Source: DASPOJ01 sp050014395 (GTDB taxonomy: Bacteria; Acidobacteriota; Terriglobia; Acidiferrales; UBA7541). Taken from it: a DNA stretch of 64,000 nt. The translations under genes and the position numbers were made by a program. Shown here one piece after another: positions 34,113 to 42,335 of the stretch. The stretch lies in the NCBI GenBank assembly GCA_050014395.1, contig JBEKDK010000006.1, positions 1 through 64,000 on the forward strand, in the 5' to 3' direction. Positions within the stretch are counted from its first letter, which is position 1; every line of letters begins with the position of its first letter. The notes beneath the pieces are model-generated. The model had not been told where the DNA came from, made no database searches, and worked only from the letters and a program-made list of their open reading frames with translations.

Positions 34113-34375
34113 AAAGCCCCACCTTTTGTCCGCTGCGGCGGACAAAAGATGGGCCACCCCGGGCTGCGCTGCGCGCAGTCCGACGGACGCTCGATCCTAC
34201 TTCGCGGTGAAAGCTGGCAGTGTTAGCAATCGCGCGCGGGGTGAAAAGCAGAACATTGAGAAAGGCTGACCCACCCGCCCAGTTCTGCGCTTCGCGCAGC
34301 GCCGCGGAGCGCCCGTATTGCTCAGCGGTGAAGGCTGCCGGTGTTATCATTCGCTCGTGCGTATTGAGGAATCCA
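34113..34375. repeat. Two diverged direct copies of a ~120-bp unit
   Basis: GCGGTGAAAGCTGGCAGTGT (about 34203) and GCGGTGAAGGCTGCCGGTGT (about 34324) correspond, each preceded by a CTGCGC..CGCGCAG hairpin-like block and CCACCC. The second copy ends within 50 bp of the Asp-box gene start. Confidence 0.55.
34117..34160. repeat. Dispersed palindrome, TTTTGTCCGC/GCGGACAAAA type
   Basis: Arms CCTTTTGTCCGC and GCGGACAAAAGATGG are separated by TGCG and flanked by GCCCCA on the left and GGCCACCCC on the right. The flanks resemble those of the TTCGCCC/GGGCGAA palindromes while the inner arms differ. Confidence 0.65.
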
Positions 34376-34420
34376 GAGAGTGGGGTAACGGCGGGCCACC
34401 CGCCAACACTGCACTCTAAA

Positions 34421-35575
34421 ATGAGAAGCGCAATGCTAAATCGGTTAAAGCGGTATTTTCTCGTCGTCATTGGGCTGCTGCTCTGGTCTCAAGCGTTGTG
34501 TGATCGTCAATGCGGCACTCCACCTGGAACTGGGGTGCTATATGAGTCCGTGCCCACTGAGGGGGACGGGCCAGAGCCGACTGTAGCGAGAATCACGAGG
34601 CAAGACACTCGGGAGGTCATCTGGGTCAAGTACACGTACACCCCGCCAAATAGCCAAGACGCCGTCACTCGCGTGGCCTCCTCGCAGGATGGCGGGATCA
34701 GTTGGCAACGGGATACGAACTTTTTGGAAGATCCCTCCGTGAAAATACAGAAGGCCTCGGTAATCTACGAACCGAACGAGAACGGCGACCTTGTAAGTAG
34801 ATCATTGGATGGCGGGATTCATTGGATCGCCTGCCTATTCGATGTGGATGGCCTCTCCGCTCCGCAATTCGCCTCGAAAATCGCCCAGAATAATCAGGCA
34901 TCTCTCGCTTTCAATCTCGCTGCAACGAATCCACGTGACGCCGCCACGATCTATGGAACTTTCTGGGTGAAGATTCCCGACACCTATCCGAAGTCCGTCG
35001 ATGTGCCTGGCATCTATGTCTCGCACGATGCCGGGGATCATTGGTTTCTCTTCACGCTGGATGCAGGTGGGACGAATCGAATCGAAAGGACGCTCCTGGC
35101 AATTGACCCATCTGATCCAGGGAGAATGATCGGCCACGGAACATCGGGATTAGTCTTGACAATTGACGGCGGAAAATCGTGGTCTCCTGTCGGACAACAA
35201 GCTGAACTGGAAGCACCCGCTGAAATCAAAGGCCGTCGAGAGTATGTAAGCAATCTGAAGGATAAGCCGTGGGTGCGTCTTTATCCGAAGTTTGCGTTTC
35301 TCGCGCTTCAGCCAGTCGTATATCAGCGTGGCAATCCTAATGTCATCTACTTGGTTACCAACAAGGGGCTATATAAAACTGAAGACTCGGGCCGAACTTG
35401 GCGTCTGCTTTATGCAGGGATGCCACCGAGCCTTTACGAAGTGCATTCGATGTTAATAGACCCCAGCAATTCAAATCGGCTCTTTCTAAATACTCGATAC
35501 ACCGTTTTAGTTTCTGCAGATGGTGGGTGCCAGTTCAGGACGATTTTTGACTGGAAGAGATTCGCGCATGATTAG
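34421..35575 (+). CDS. Secreted Asp-box (BNR) beta-propeller protein
   Basis: 384 residues. Signal-like segment RYFLVVIGLLLWSQALC near the start; ATG 34421 or 34433 both suit it. Six Asp-box motifs of the SxDxGxxW type can be seen: SSQDGGISW, SLDGGIHW, SHDAGDHW, TIDGGKSW, TEDSGRTW and SADGGCQF. These predict a beta-propeller like sialidase or sortilin/BNR proteins, used as binding or hydrolase scaffolds. No sialidase active-site Arg triad or FRIP motif is obvious, so a non-enzymatic propeller is likely. Codon use looks less GC-rich than its neighbours, so lateral origin is possible. The stop is at 35575. Confidence 0.75.
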   Translation: MRSAMLNRLKRYFLVVIGLLLWSQALCDRQCGTPPGTGVLYESVPTEGDGPEPTVARITRQDTREVIWVKYTYTPPNSQDAVTRVASSQDGGISWQRDTNFLEDPSVKIQKASVIYEPNENGDLVSRSLDGGIHWIACLFDVDGLSAPQFASKIAQNNQASLAFNLAATNPRDAATIYGTFWVKIPDTYPKSVDVPGIYVSHDAGDHWFLFTLDAGGTNRIERTLLAIDPSDPGRMIGHGTSGLVLTIDGGKSWSPVGQQAELEAPAEIKGRREYVSNLKDKPWVRLYPKFAFLALQPVVYQRGNPNVIYLVTNKGLYKTEDSGRTWRLLYAGMPPSLYEVHSMLIDPSNSNRLFLNTRYTVLVSADGGCQFRTIFDWKRFAHD

Positions 35576-35641
35576 GATAAGGCCTGCCTACCGGCAGACA
35601 ACCTCCGCCCCTACGCGGACACGGCAAAAGATCTGAGCGCG

Positions 35642-36934
35642 CTACTGCACGTCGAATGTATCGCCTTCGATCGAGGTGCTGGTGAGCTGATCGCTGATGA
35701 GCGAAGCATCGCCAGCGGGATTGTAATAAGACGATGAGGTTGGCGAGCCGTTGGACATGAAATAGAATCCGCCGATGCCCGGTTTTTTGGGATTGGCGTG
35801 GGCTTCCCAGATCATGCCGTTGGTGTTGAGCACGTAGGTGTAATTGGGATCTACCGCGGGGTCAAACTTCAAGTGATCGAGGTGCCAGCCGTTCGGCGCC
35901 TTTCCTCCCGTCAAAAGTTCCTGCATGGTGCACGCGTGCTGCGCTTCCACTTGGCACGTGTTTTCAAGAGTCGCGATGGCCGATAGAAACAGGAACGCGA
36001 TCTGCTCTTCGCGCTTCAGCCTGATAGGACCACGGCTGTCCTCGATTTCAATTTTGGCTGTCGTAGCGAATGGACCTGCGCCGGGCTCCGCGGCAGCCTC
36101 GCCGTGCGAGTATTCGCCGCCGCGGTCGTGGTCACGGTCGTCGCGCGCGTGATCGCCCTCACCTGCCCCGGCTGCGGTAGTACTGGCCGCGGCGTAAATC
36201 TCCGCGACCTCGCCGCGCCTGAGAGCGCGATTCCACAGCGCCACCTCCTCAATTCCGCCCTGGAACCATCGCCCGCCGAACACAGTGCTGGCGCCGATCG
36301 AAAACGTGCTTGTTTTGCCCGCCCGGCCGCCGCCTTTATCCGTCGCGGCGACTTTGCCGTCCCAGTAAAGCACTCTGGTGTTCGTTGGCGTGTCCATCGT
36401 GACGACAATCATGTGCCACTGATTGACCAACGTGGAAGGATCTGGGGCGTAAGTGAGATGGCCGCCGGCGGCGGTATAAAATTTCAGCTGGTTATCGGTC
36501 TCGAATTGCACGTCGAGATCGTTGCCATTCTGCGATTCGCCCATCACGTAAAAGAAGCGCCCGGCTTCGGCCGGCAACTTATCCAGATTGACCCAGGCCA
36601 TCATGCTGGCGTCGGTGCTGACTCCGCCGGCCTGCGTCGTCAAAATGTAGCCATCGACGCCGTTGAGTCTCGCGTAGTGATTGTGGCCGAATCCGATCGG
36701 GGCGCCCGGAGCGGCGCTGCCGACGCCGCCCACGGCTCTGTACGAAGTCGCGCCGACTTCGCTTCTTCCCGCCGTCGCTTCCAGGCGGTAATACGCAAGA
36801 GGGTGCGTTGCAACAACGGCTTCGACGAAATCGACGCCGGCGCCGCGCAGGCCCGCGCCCAACAGGGCCGTAGCTACCACCGCAGTGGCGAGCGCCGCAT
36901 AGAATCGTTGACTTTCAGCGAACTTGAAACGCAT
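35642..36934 (-). CDS. Secreted LamG/concanavalin-like domain protein
   Basis: 430 residues. GGAGGAAACGAT precedes the ATG at 36934. Signal segment FYAALATAVVATALLGAGLRG. LamG-like jelly-roll domain from about residue 30 to 240: HPLAYYRLEA, HYARLNGVDGYILTTQAGGV, SMMAWVNLDKLPAE, WHMIVVTMDTP and FQGGIEEVALWNRALRRGEV. A charged His/Asp-rich linker follows (GEGDHARDDRDHDRGGEYSH). The second half (IRLKREEQIAFLFLSAIATL to the end) looks like a pseudopilin-type protein with an NPKKPGIGGFYFMSNGSP block. The frame is open far upstream through repeats, which I exclude. Confidence 0.8.
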   Translation of the reverse strand: MRFKFAESQRFYAALATAVVATALLGAGLRGAGVDFVEAVVATHPLAYYRLEATAGRSEVGATSYRAVGGVGSAAPGAPIGFGHNHYARLNGVDGYILTTQAGGVSTDASMMAWVNLDKLPAEAGRFFYVMGESQNGNDLDVQFETDNQLKFYTAAGGHLTYAPDPSTLVNQWHMIVVTMDTPTNTRVLYWDGKVAATDKGGGRAGKTSTFSIGASTVFGGRWFQGGIEEVALWNRALRRGEVAEIYAAASTTAAGAGEGDHARDDRDHDRGGEYSHGEAAAEPGAGPFATTAKIEIEDSRGPIRLKREEQIAFLFLSAIATLENTCQVEAQHACTMQELLTGGKAPNGWHLDHLKFDPAVDPNYTYVLNTNGMIWEAHANPKKPGIGGFYFMSNGSPTSSSYYNPAGDASLISDQLTSTSIEGDTFDVQ

Positions 36935-37018
36935 ATCGTTTCCTCCCGATCTGCAACTCGCGCATCGTACGCTTCTCCTGCGCGCGACACAACAGGCTTG
37001 CGGCTGGCGAAAGGCGAC

Positions 37019-37063
37019 GGACCCACGTTCGCCCGATGAGGCTGGGCGAACATGGGGCACCCA
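37019..37063. repeat. Dispersed palindrome, TTCGCCC/GGGCGAA type, copy 3
   Basis: Left arm GACCCACGTTCGCCC, right arm GGGCGAACATGGGG, then CACCC. It abuts the heptamer repeat directly. Confidence 0.75.
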
Positions 37064-37150
37064 AGACCCAAGACCCAAAACCCAAGACCCAAGACCCAAG
37101 ACCCAAGACCCAAGACCCAAGACCCAAGACCCAAGACCCAAGACCCAAAA
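37059..37150. repeat. Heptanucleotide microsatellite, about 13 copies
   Basis: Tandem CCCAAGA (reverse complement TCTTGGG) with one A-rich variant unit (CCCAAAA) near each end. On the minus strand it reads GGGTCTT repeated, i.e. runs of three G every seven bases, which can form G-quadruplexes. It lies between two palindrome copies, upstream of the LamG gene. Confidence 0.9.
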
Positions 37151-37270
37151 CACCAAAGCACCAAAACGCCCAAAACCAACGACTAAAAATTCGGCAGCCG
37201 TCAGGTCTGACGCGAGCGAAAGGGGACGGCCACACCCTTCCGCCGCGGCGGACCTTCGGCCTGCGGCGGG

Positions 37271-37312
37271 CAGGCATTCGCCCTGAAAATGCGGGCGAAT
37301 ATGGGGCACCCC
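37271..37312. repeat. Dispersed palindrome, TTCGCCC/GGGCGAA type, copy 4
   Basis: Left arm CATTCGCCC, right arm GGGCGAATATGGGG, then CACCCC. Left of it the CCGCCGCGGCGG run at 37230-37243 is another short palindrome. Confidence 0.7.
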
Positions 37313-37334
37313 AAAACCAAGGACTAAGAAGGGC

Positions 37335-38474
37335 CTAAATGTGCGAGAGCGCTTGATCGAGATCGGCGACAAGGTCCTCGACGTCTTCGATGCCGACCGA
37401 AAGGCGCACGAGGCCGTCCGTGATTCCGATTTTCTTGCGCACGTCGGGCGGCACGGAAGCGTGCGTCATGCTCGCGGGATGCGAGATTAGCGTTTCAACG
37501 CCGCCGAGACTTTCCGCCAACGAGCATAGCTTGACGTTATTGAGCACGGTGCGCGCGGCGTCCATCGTCGAAACGTCGAACGAGATCATTCCGCCGAAGC
37601 CGGTCTGCTGGCGGCGGGCGATTTCGTGCTGCGGGTGCGCCGGTAGGCCGGGATAGAGCACGCGTTGCACCTTGGGATGATTTTCGAGGAAGCGTGCGAG
37701 AGCGATTCCGTTGGCGTCGTGCTGCGCCATGCGCACGGCCAACGTCTTGATTCCGCGCGACATCAGAAAACAATCCATCGGCGCAAGTCCGGCGCCCGCC
37801 GAGCGCTGCACGAAATAGATGCGTTCCGCGTCTTCCGGCTGCGTCAGCACGACGGCGCCGCCAAGGGCGTCGCTGTGGCCGTTCAGATATTTCGTCATGG
37901 AATGGACGACGATGCGCGCGCCCAATTTGATCGGCTGCTGGAAGTACGGGCTCAGGAAGGTGTTATCCACCACCAGGGTAAGTTTGCGAGCCGTCGCCAC
38001 CCGCGCGACGGCCGCGATGTCGGTGACCTTCATCGTGGGATTCGTCGGCGTCTCGACGTAAATCATGCGCGTCGATGGTTTGATCGCGGCCTCGACGGCC
38101 TCGAGCGACGACGTATCCGCGAAGCTGAATTCCAATCCAAATTGCACCAGAAATTGCGTGGTCAACCGGACCACTCCGCCGTACACCGCTTCGGAAATGA
38201 TGCAGTGATCGCCGGGCCGCAGCAGACGAAACACCGCGTCGATTGCCGCCATGCCTGAAGTGAACACATACGCCGCCGTGCCGCCTTCGAGGCGAGCCAT
38301 GGTGCGCTCGAGCGCCTGGCGATTGGGATGATTCGTGCGCGCGTAGTCGAATCCTTTATGCTGCCCCATCGCATCTTGCACGTAGGTGGAGGTTTGGTAG
38401 ATCGGCGCGACGATGGCCCCGGTAGTGGGGTCCGGTTCCTGTCCGACGTGAATCGCATCGGTTGCAAAACCCAT
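37335..38474 (-). CDS. metB: Cystathionine gamma-synthase/lyase family enzyme
   Basis: 379 residues, PLP-dependent fold type I. It converts O-acylhomoserine plus cysteine to cystathionine (synthase) or splits cystathionine (lyase). The PLP lysine is K195 in VVHSMTKYLNGHSDA. Other conserved blocks are YARTNHPNRQALERTMARLE, FTSGMAAIDAVFRLL, IYVETPTNPTMKV and VVDNTFLSPYFQQP, and SLGGVETLISHPASMTHAS near the end. Motifs alone do not separate synthase from lyase. No SAM riboswitch is visible upstream. The gene symbol is a best guess. Confidence 0.85.
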   Translation of the reverse strand: MGFATDAIHVGQEPDPTTGAIVAPIYQTSTYVQDAMGQHKGFDYARTNHPNRQALERTMARLEGGTAAYVFTSGMAAIDAVFRLLRPGDHCIISEAVYGGVVRLTTQFLVQFGLEFSFADTSSLEAVEAAIKPSTRMIYVETPTNPTMKVTDIAAVARVATARKLTLVVDNTFLSPYFQQPIKLGARIVVHSMTKYLNGHSDALGGAVVLTQPEDAERIYFVQRSAGAGLAPMDCFLMSRGIKTLAVRMAQHDANGIALARFLENHPKVQRVLYPGLPAHPQHEIARRQQTGFGGMISFDVSTMDAARTVLNNVKLCSLAESLGGVETLISHPASMTHASVPPDVRKKIGITDGLVRLSVGIEDVEDLVADLDQALSHI

Positions 38475-38652
38475 GCATGTTCTCCTTAGGGCTGTGGGAC
38501 TCGCGGGCCGCCGGGATTGGCTCGCGCGGAATCCTCTTGCACAAAATTCCCGGGCGGCGTAAGAGAAATGAAGGTGCCGCAGACTGCGAATCGAAGGTAA
38601 CGCAGGCGATAGCCGCAGTCAATCGAGAGTCGGGCCAGAGCTGCGGGGTGCT

Positions 38653-39228
38653 ATGCGGGCCAAACTGTGCAAAGGAGTTCCTTACGGCGTGCGAAGGCAA
38701 ATAGCGCGAGCGGCGGAGTTGGTTGCGTTCGCACTGATATTCGCGCTCGTTCCTGTTTTGGCGCTGCCGCAATCGCAATCAGCGGCCGCAAATTCTCCCG
38801 CGCCTTCCGCAAGCCAGACTCCCGCGCCTGCTCCGACCGATGCCGCTCCTCCGCCCGCCCCTGCGCTGACTACTCCGCCTGACACCGGTAAGGGCGGGAA
38901 AAATAAGGTAGATAAGAACGACCAACCGGCTGCGATTCAATCTTGGTTGCGCATCGAAGTCGTGGGCGGCTTGGACAAGAAGCCGGTCCAGCAGGCCAGC
39001 GTGTACGTCAAATTCACAGTCGTTCACCCGCATGGCAAGGATCAGAAGTTCGAGTTCGATTTCAAGACCAACGACGACGGCGTGGCGCGCGCGCCGGATA
39101 TTCCGCAGGGAAAAATTTTAATCCAGATTGTGGCGACCGGCTGGAAATCGTTCGGGCAGTACTATGACGTGGTTCAGGACAATCAGACAATTCATATCGA
39201 AATGGAACGTCCGCCTCGCTGGTATTGA
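38653..39228 (+). CDS. Secreted protein with peptidase-regulatory-like fold
   Basis: 191 residues. Signal/anchor ELVAFALIFALVPVLALPQS near the start, then a Pro/Ala/Thr linker (about 45-80), then a domain starting QSWLRIEVVGGLDKKPVQQA that contains SVYVKFT and TNDDGVARAPDIPQGKILIQ. The last block has the 'knob' pattern of carboxypeptidase-regulatory-like beta-sandwich domains (D.G.A..p.i..G.). Function unknown. A hairpin (39251-39276) follows. Confidence 0.7.
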   Translation: MRAKLCKGVPYGVRRQIARAAELVAFALIFALVPVLALPQSQSAAANSPAPSASQTPAPAPTDAAPPPAPALTTPPDTGKGGKNKVDKNDQPAAIQSWLRIEVVGGLDKKPVQQASVYVKFTVVHPHGKDQKFEFDFKTNDDGVARAPDIPQGKILIQIVATGWKSFGQYYDVVQDNQTIHIEMERPPRWY

Positions 39229-39250
39229 AACACCACAGCTGAAAACATTT

Positions 39251-39289
39251 GCGTTGCGTGTATCGAAGCGCAACGCCTGCGAATTTTTT
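39251..39289 (+). terminator. Candidate terminator after secreted protein gene
   Basis: Arms GCGTTGCG (39251-39258) and CGCAACGC (39269-39276) are exact complements with a 10-bp loop. CTGCGAATTTTTTG follows, so the T-run starts seven bases later than ideal. Confidence 0.45.
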
Positions 39290-39396
39290 GCGCGGGCAAC
39301 GCGCGCGCCGTTCTCGCTTGCACCATCTGTGTGCAATTAGCGTAAAGCCCGGCAGGCACGCGCGGTTACGGCGCCGATCGGTTTCTTTTCCACAAA

Positions 39397-39420
39397 GATT
39401 TCAACACAACTGTTGAAATC
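39397..39420. promoter_or_regulatory. 24-bp perfect palindrome, candidate operator
   Basis: Arms GATTTCAACA and TGTTGAAATC around CAAC, 10-bp perfect inverted repeat, AT-rich in contrast to its surroundings. It lies 166 bp upstream of the permease gene. It lacks a T-run, so a regulator site fits better than a terminator. Confidence 0.5.
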
Positions 39421-39585
39421 ACCGAATATTCATCTGCATCGGCCCTCGGACTCGCGCGCACGGTGGCACTTCAATTGCCTCGCCGCCCGCTTTGACCGCT
39501 TTGCGGCGGAATGCTAGAGTACGTCTTCTCTGACGGGCTCTAAGTAGAGCCCGCGCCCGGCGGTCACTTTCTTCGATCGAATCGA

Positions 39586-40698
39586 ATGGGTTCGCGATTC
39601 CTCTACTGGCGGTTGGTTTGGAACAATCTCGGCGTGCGGCCGTTGCGCTCGACGCTGAGCATCGTCGCTATGTCCTTGCAGGTCTTTCTGATCCTGTTCA
39701 TCGTGGGGTTCACCGGAGGCATGATGGCCGATTGGCGCACGCGCTCCGAAGGTGTAGGGGCCGACATCATCGTGCAGCCGCCCAACTCCACCATTTTTTT
39801 CGCGTTCTCGAGCGCGGTGATGTCGGATTCGCTCGCCGACAAGATTGCGCGCCTGCCCGGCGTGGCTGACGTTTCCCCGGTGCTGATCGTAAATGCGGTG
39901 GGCAGCGGGAATCTGGTGATCATCTATGGCGTTGATTACGCTCGATATGCGGCGCTGAGCAACGGCTTCAAGTTTCTTTCCGGCGGTCCTTTCACCGCGT
40001 CGAACCAAGTGATCGCCGACGACCTGATCGCGCACTCGAAACATTTGAAGGTGGGGAGCGTGGTGACGCTGGTGGACCACCAATTCGTAGTCTCCGGGAT
40101 CGTCCAGCACGGAAAAGGGGCGCGCTTTTTCATTCCCCTCCCGACGGCGCAATACATTCAGAACGCCCAAGGACGCGCTTCGATGTTTTACGTGCGCAGC
40201 AATGGCGATACCGAGGCGGTGCGCGCGGAAATCGTGAAGTCTGTGCCGGGCACCAAGGTGCAGTCGATGGCCGAATACCTGTCGCTGGTCACGTCAACGA
40301 ATATTCCGGGCCTCAATCCCTTCATCAATTCGTTCATTGGCTTGGGCGTGGCGATCAGCTTTCTTGTGGTGCTGATGACCATGCACACGCTGGTACTGGA
40401 GCGCACGCGCGAGATCGGGATCATGAAAGCGCTGGGCTTCTCGAAGCTTGAGGTGTGCGGATTGATTGCCGTCGAAGCCCTGGTGATGGCCGGCCTGGCG
40501 ATTGTGTGCGGTTTGGCGCTCACCGGCGTGGTTTACGTCGTGCTTCTGCACACCGCTCCGACGCTCCCGGTAATGATCGGACCCATGTGGATTGCGCGCG
40601 CCATCGCGCTGACGATTCTGGGAGCGATGGCCGGCGGTCTTTATCCCGCAATTCGCGCCGCGGCGAGCGATCCGGTGGATGCGCTGGCGTATGAATGA
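39586..40698 (+). CDS. FtsX/MacB-like ABC transporter permease
   Basis: 370 residues. Four membrane helices in the FtsX/MacB layout: one near residue 22-45, a long extracytoplasmic domain (about 45-245, with a conserved-looking GADIIVQPPNSTIFFAFSSA), then three C-terminal helices (LGVAISFLVVLMTMHTLVLE, IAVEALVMAGLAIVCGLALT, MWIARAIALTILGAMAGGLY). The cytoplasmic coupling motif ERTREIGIMKALGFSKLEV is typical. No ABC ATPase gene lies next to it, so its partner must be elsewhere. Likely mechanotransmission or lipoprotein-type export; substrate unknown. Confidence 0.85.
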   Translation: MGSRFLYWRLVWNNLGVRPLRSTLSIVAMSLQVFLILFIVGFTGGMMADWRTRSEGVGADIIVQPPNSTIFFAFSSAVMSDSLADKIARLPGVADVSPVLIVNAVGSGNLVIIYGVDYARYAALSNGFKFLSGGPFTASNQVIADDLIAHSKHLKVGSVVTLVDHQFVVSGIVQHGKGARFFIPLPTAQYIQNAQGRASMFYVRSNGDTEAVRAEIVKSVPGTKVQSMAEYLSLVTSTNIPGLNPFINSFIGLGVAISFLVVLMTMHTLVLERTREIGIMKALGFSKLEVCGLIAVEALVMAGLAIVCGLALTGVVYVVLLHTAPTLPVMIGPMWIARAIALTILGAMAGGLYPAIRAAASDPVDALAYE

Positions 40699-40775
40699 GC
40701 CGTGGCGCCGGCGCAGTCGGTTGCGCCGGTCGTGAAGAATCTGATACAACGCTGGTCAAGCAACTTGGAGGTTCC

Positions 40776-41492
40776 ATGTTGAATACGCGCGCTCGGTTGA
40801 TTGCACTCGCGATCATGCTGGGCATGGCCGCCACTGTTTTCGCGGCAGATGTTTGGAGAGTGAAGGATTACAAGCAGTGGGATATCAAGGATGTGGACAA
40901 AGTCCTGAACGATTCGCCGTGGGTGAAGACGGCGCTCGTCGGCAAGACGTGGACAGCGGCGAAGCCCGCCGCCAACGGCTCCCCAGCCCAGCCAAGCGAG
41001 GGTGGTCCGCCGCCGGCGTCCGGCTTGGGAGCCACGTCGCCCTACACCGTGCGATGGACTTCGGCAGTCACCGTGCATCACGCCGTGGCTCGCAACGCCG
41101 AGCTGAACAACCAAGGCAACGCTGCCGACGCTGAAAAGTACGCCAACACCGTGCCCGACACCTACGACATCGCGGTGATCGGCGATATGACGCCATTCGG
41201 TCCGCTTGACACCACCGACTTGATCAAACAGTTGCAGGCGACCACATCGCTCGAAATCAAGGAAGGCGGCATCCACCTTACGCCCGTCAAAGTCGAACTG
41301 GGCCGCAATCAGACCACCAGCGCTCTCGAAGCGATCACGTTTCATTTTGCGAAGACGACGGCCGGCGGCGCGCCCGTGTTCCCGCCGGATGCCAAGGGCG
41401 TGGACTTCATTTGCAAGACCGGAAAGATGTTCGTGATCAAGGTCCATTTCGATTTCACGAAAATGACCGGACAGAACGGTTTGGATTTGTAG
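40776..41492 (+). CDS. Secreted protein of unknown function
   Basis: 238 residues from ATG 40776, which follows a GGAGG at 7 bp. Signal segment ARLIALAIMLGMAATVFA. The mature protein opens DVWRVKDYKQWDIKDVDKVL, then NDSPWVKT. From memory, a W(D/T)..DV..IL..SPW pattern occurs in acidobacterial secreted proteins (sometimes called GWxTD-linked). The C-terminal half, with ITFHFAKTTAGGAPVFPPDA, is unassigned. Next to a similar small secreted gene at 41537; function unknown. Confidence 0.7.
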   Translation: MLNTRARLIALAIMLGMAATVFAADVWRVKDYKQWDIKDVDKVLNDSPWVKTALVGKTWTAAKPAANGSPAQPSEGGPPPASGLGATSPYTVRWTSAVTVHHAVARNAELNNQGNAADAEKYANTVPDTYDIAVIGDMTPFGPLDTTDLIKQLQATTSLEIKEGGIHLTPVKVELGRNQTTSALEAITFHFAKTTAGGAPVFPPDAKGVDFICKTGKMFVIKVHFDFTKMTGQNGLDL

Positions 41493-41536
41493 AAACGCGC
41501 AGGGCGCGTATCTTTTCTGCCTGAGGTGCAAAACCG

Positions 41537-42271
41537 ATGCGAATTTCCACTGGCGTGGCGAAACTGTGGGTCTGTACGGCGGTAATTCTGGTCTCCGCGG
41601 GAATCGCCGCAGCACAAATGGGCGGCATGATGGGCGGCGGCGGGGCATCAGCCATGCGCGGGATATGGAACCCGACGGTCGGCGCGGGCGCTGAATATCA
41701 GATGGTGACAACGAGCCAACGCGGCGGGCAGCAGACGTCGGATATGACGATTGCTGTCGTCGGCAAGGAAGACTACAACGGAGCACCCGCCTATTGGCTG
41801 GAGATGACCATGCAGGATCCTCGCAAAGGCGGCACGATGTATATCAAATATCTGATCGTGATCGACGCTGGGAACACCCGGCCGATAAAAATGATCATGC
41901 AATCGCCCGGCCAGCCGCCGATGGAAATGGACCTCCAAGCCATGCAGGGGATGATGGGCAATCGGCAGCCGCCGCCGCAGCCGGCCGACATCAGTAAGCA
42001 AGGGAAGGACCTGGGCAGCGAGACTGTGACCGTGCCCGCGGGAACGTTCACTTGCGAACACTATCAATCCGCCGATGGCGGCGATGTGTGGGTCTCCACC
42101 AAGGTCTCCCCGTGGGGCATGGTGAAAATGAATAGCAAGGACGCCACGATGGTGCTGGAGAAGGTGGTCACCGACGCTAAGGACATGATCACCGGCACGC
42201 CCCAGCAAATGCCCAGTTTCGGCGGCATGGGTGGCGCGATGGGCGGCATGCAGCAGCCACCGCAGCACTAA
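41537..42271 (+). CDS. Secreted methionine/glycine-rich protein of unknown function
   Basis: 244 residues. Signal peptide (AKLWVCTAVILVSAGIAAAQ). Low-complexity QMGGMMGGGGASAMRG begins the mature part and FGGMGGAMGGMQQPPQ ends it. The middle is a beta-rich domain: MTIAVVGKEDYNGAPAYWLE, MYIKYLIVIDAGNTRPIKMI and TVPAGTFTCEHYQS, the layout of DUF3108/outer-membrane lipoprotein-sorting-like proteins. Role unknown. Convergent with the S9 peptidase gene. Confidence 0.65.
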   Translation: MRISTGVAKLWVCTAVILVSAGIAAAQMGGMMGGGGASAMRGIWNPTVGAGAEYQMVTTSQRGGQQTSDMTIAVVGKEDYNGAPAYWLEMTMQDPRKGGTMYIKYLIVIDAGNTRPIKMIMQSPGQPPMEMDLQAMQGMMGNRQPPPQPADISKQGKDLGSETVTVPAGTFTCEHYQSADGGDVWVSTKVSPWGMVKMNSKDATMVLEKVVTDAKDMITGTPQQMPSFGGMGGAMGGMQQPPQH

Positions 42272-42335
42272 TTTCATTCGCGCGGCCGCCGAGCGCGCTG
42301 GTGTTTCGACGGCCGTCGCGGAGCCAGAGCCCCCG

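Larger units (their letters stand above)
33614..34420. other. Long intergenic region with repeats, no gene seen
   Basis: About 800 bp between cutA and an Asp-box protein gene. It holds a G-rich/AT-rich repeated stretch at 33685-33845, short imperfect tandems of GTGGCGAGTGACGG type near 34015-34055, and a palindrome at 34117-34160. Two diverged copies of a ~120-bp unit follow (34113-34250 and 34260-34375). Open frames across it in both directions follow the repeats and are not supported as genes. Confidence 0.7.
36935..37334. other. Intergenic region with microsatellite and palindromes, no gene seen
   Basis: 400 bp between the LamG gene start and the metB-type gene stop. It contains the TTCGCCC-type palindromes at 37019-37063 and 37271-37312 and a 7-bp microsatellite at 37059-37150. 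Open frames through it are repeat translations. The promoter of the LamG gene should lie in the right part of it, but I cannot pick one. Confidence 0.7.
39229..39585. other. Intergenic region, hairpins only
   Basis: About 360 bp. It holds a terminator-like hairpin at 39251-39289 and a 24-bp palindrome at 39397-39420. The rest shows no supported gene. The following permease start at 39586 has no clear promoter. Confidence 0.6.

Noticed and set aside
33841..34470. 209-codon open frame on the minus strand
   Set aside because: It spans repeats (translation has VTRHS-type repeat peptides) and has no start signal.
35642..37372. Extended N-terminus for the LamG protein through the heptamer repeat
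   Set aside because: The extra 146 codons translate the microsatellite and palindromes (repeated VLGLGSW); the ATG at 36934 has a strong ribosome-binding site and signal peptide.
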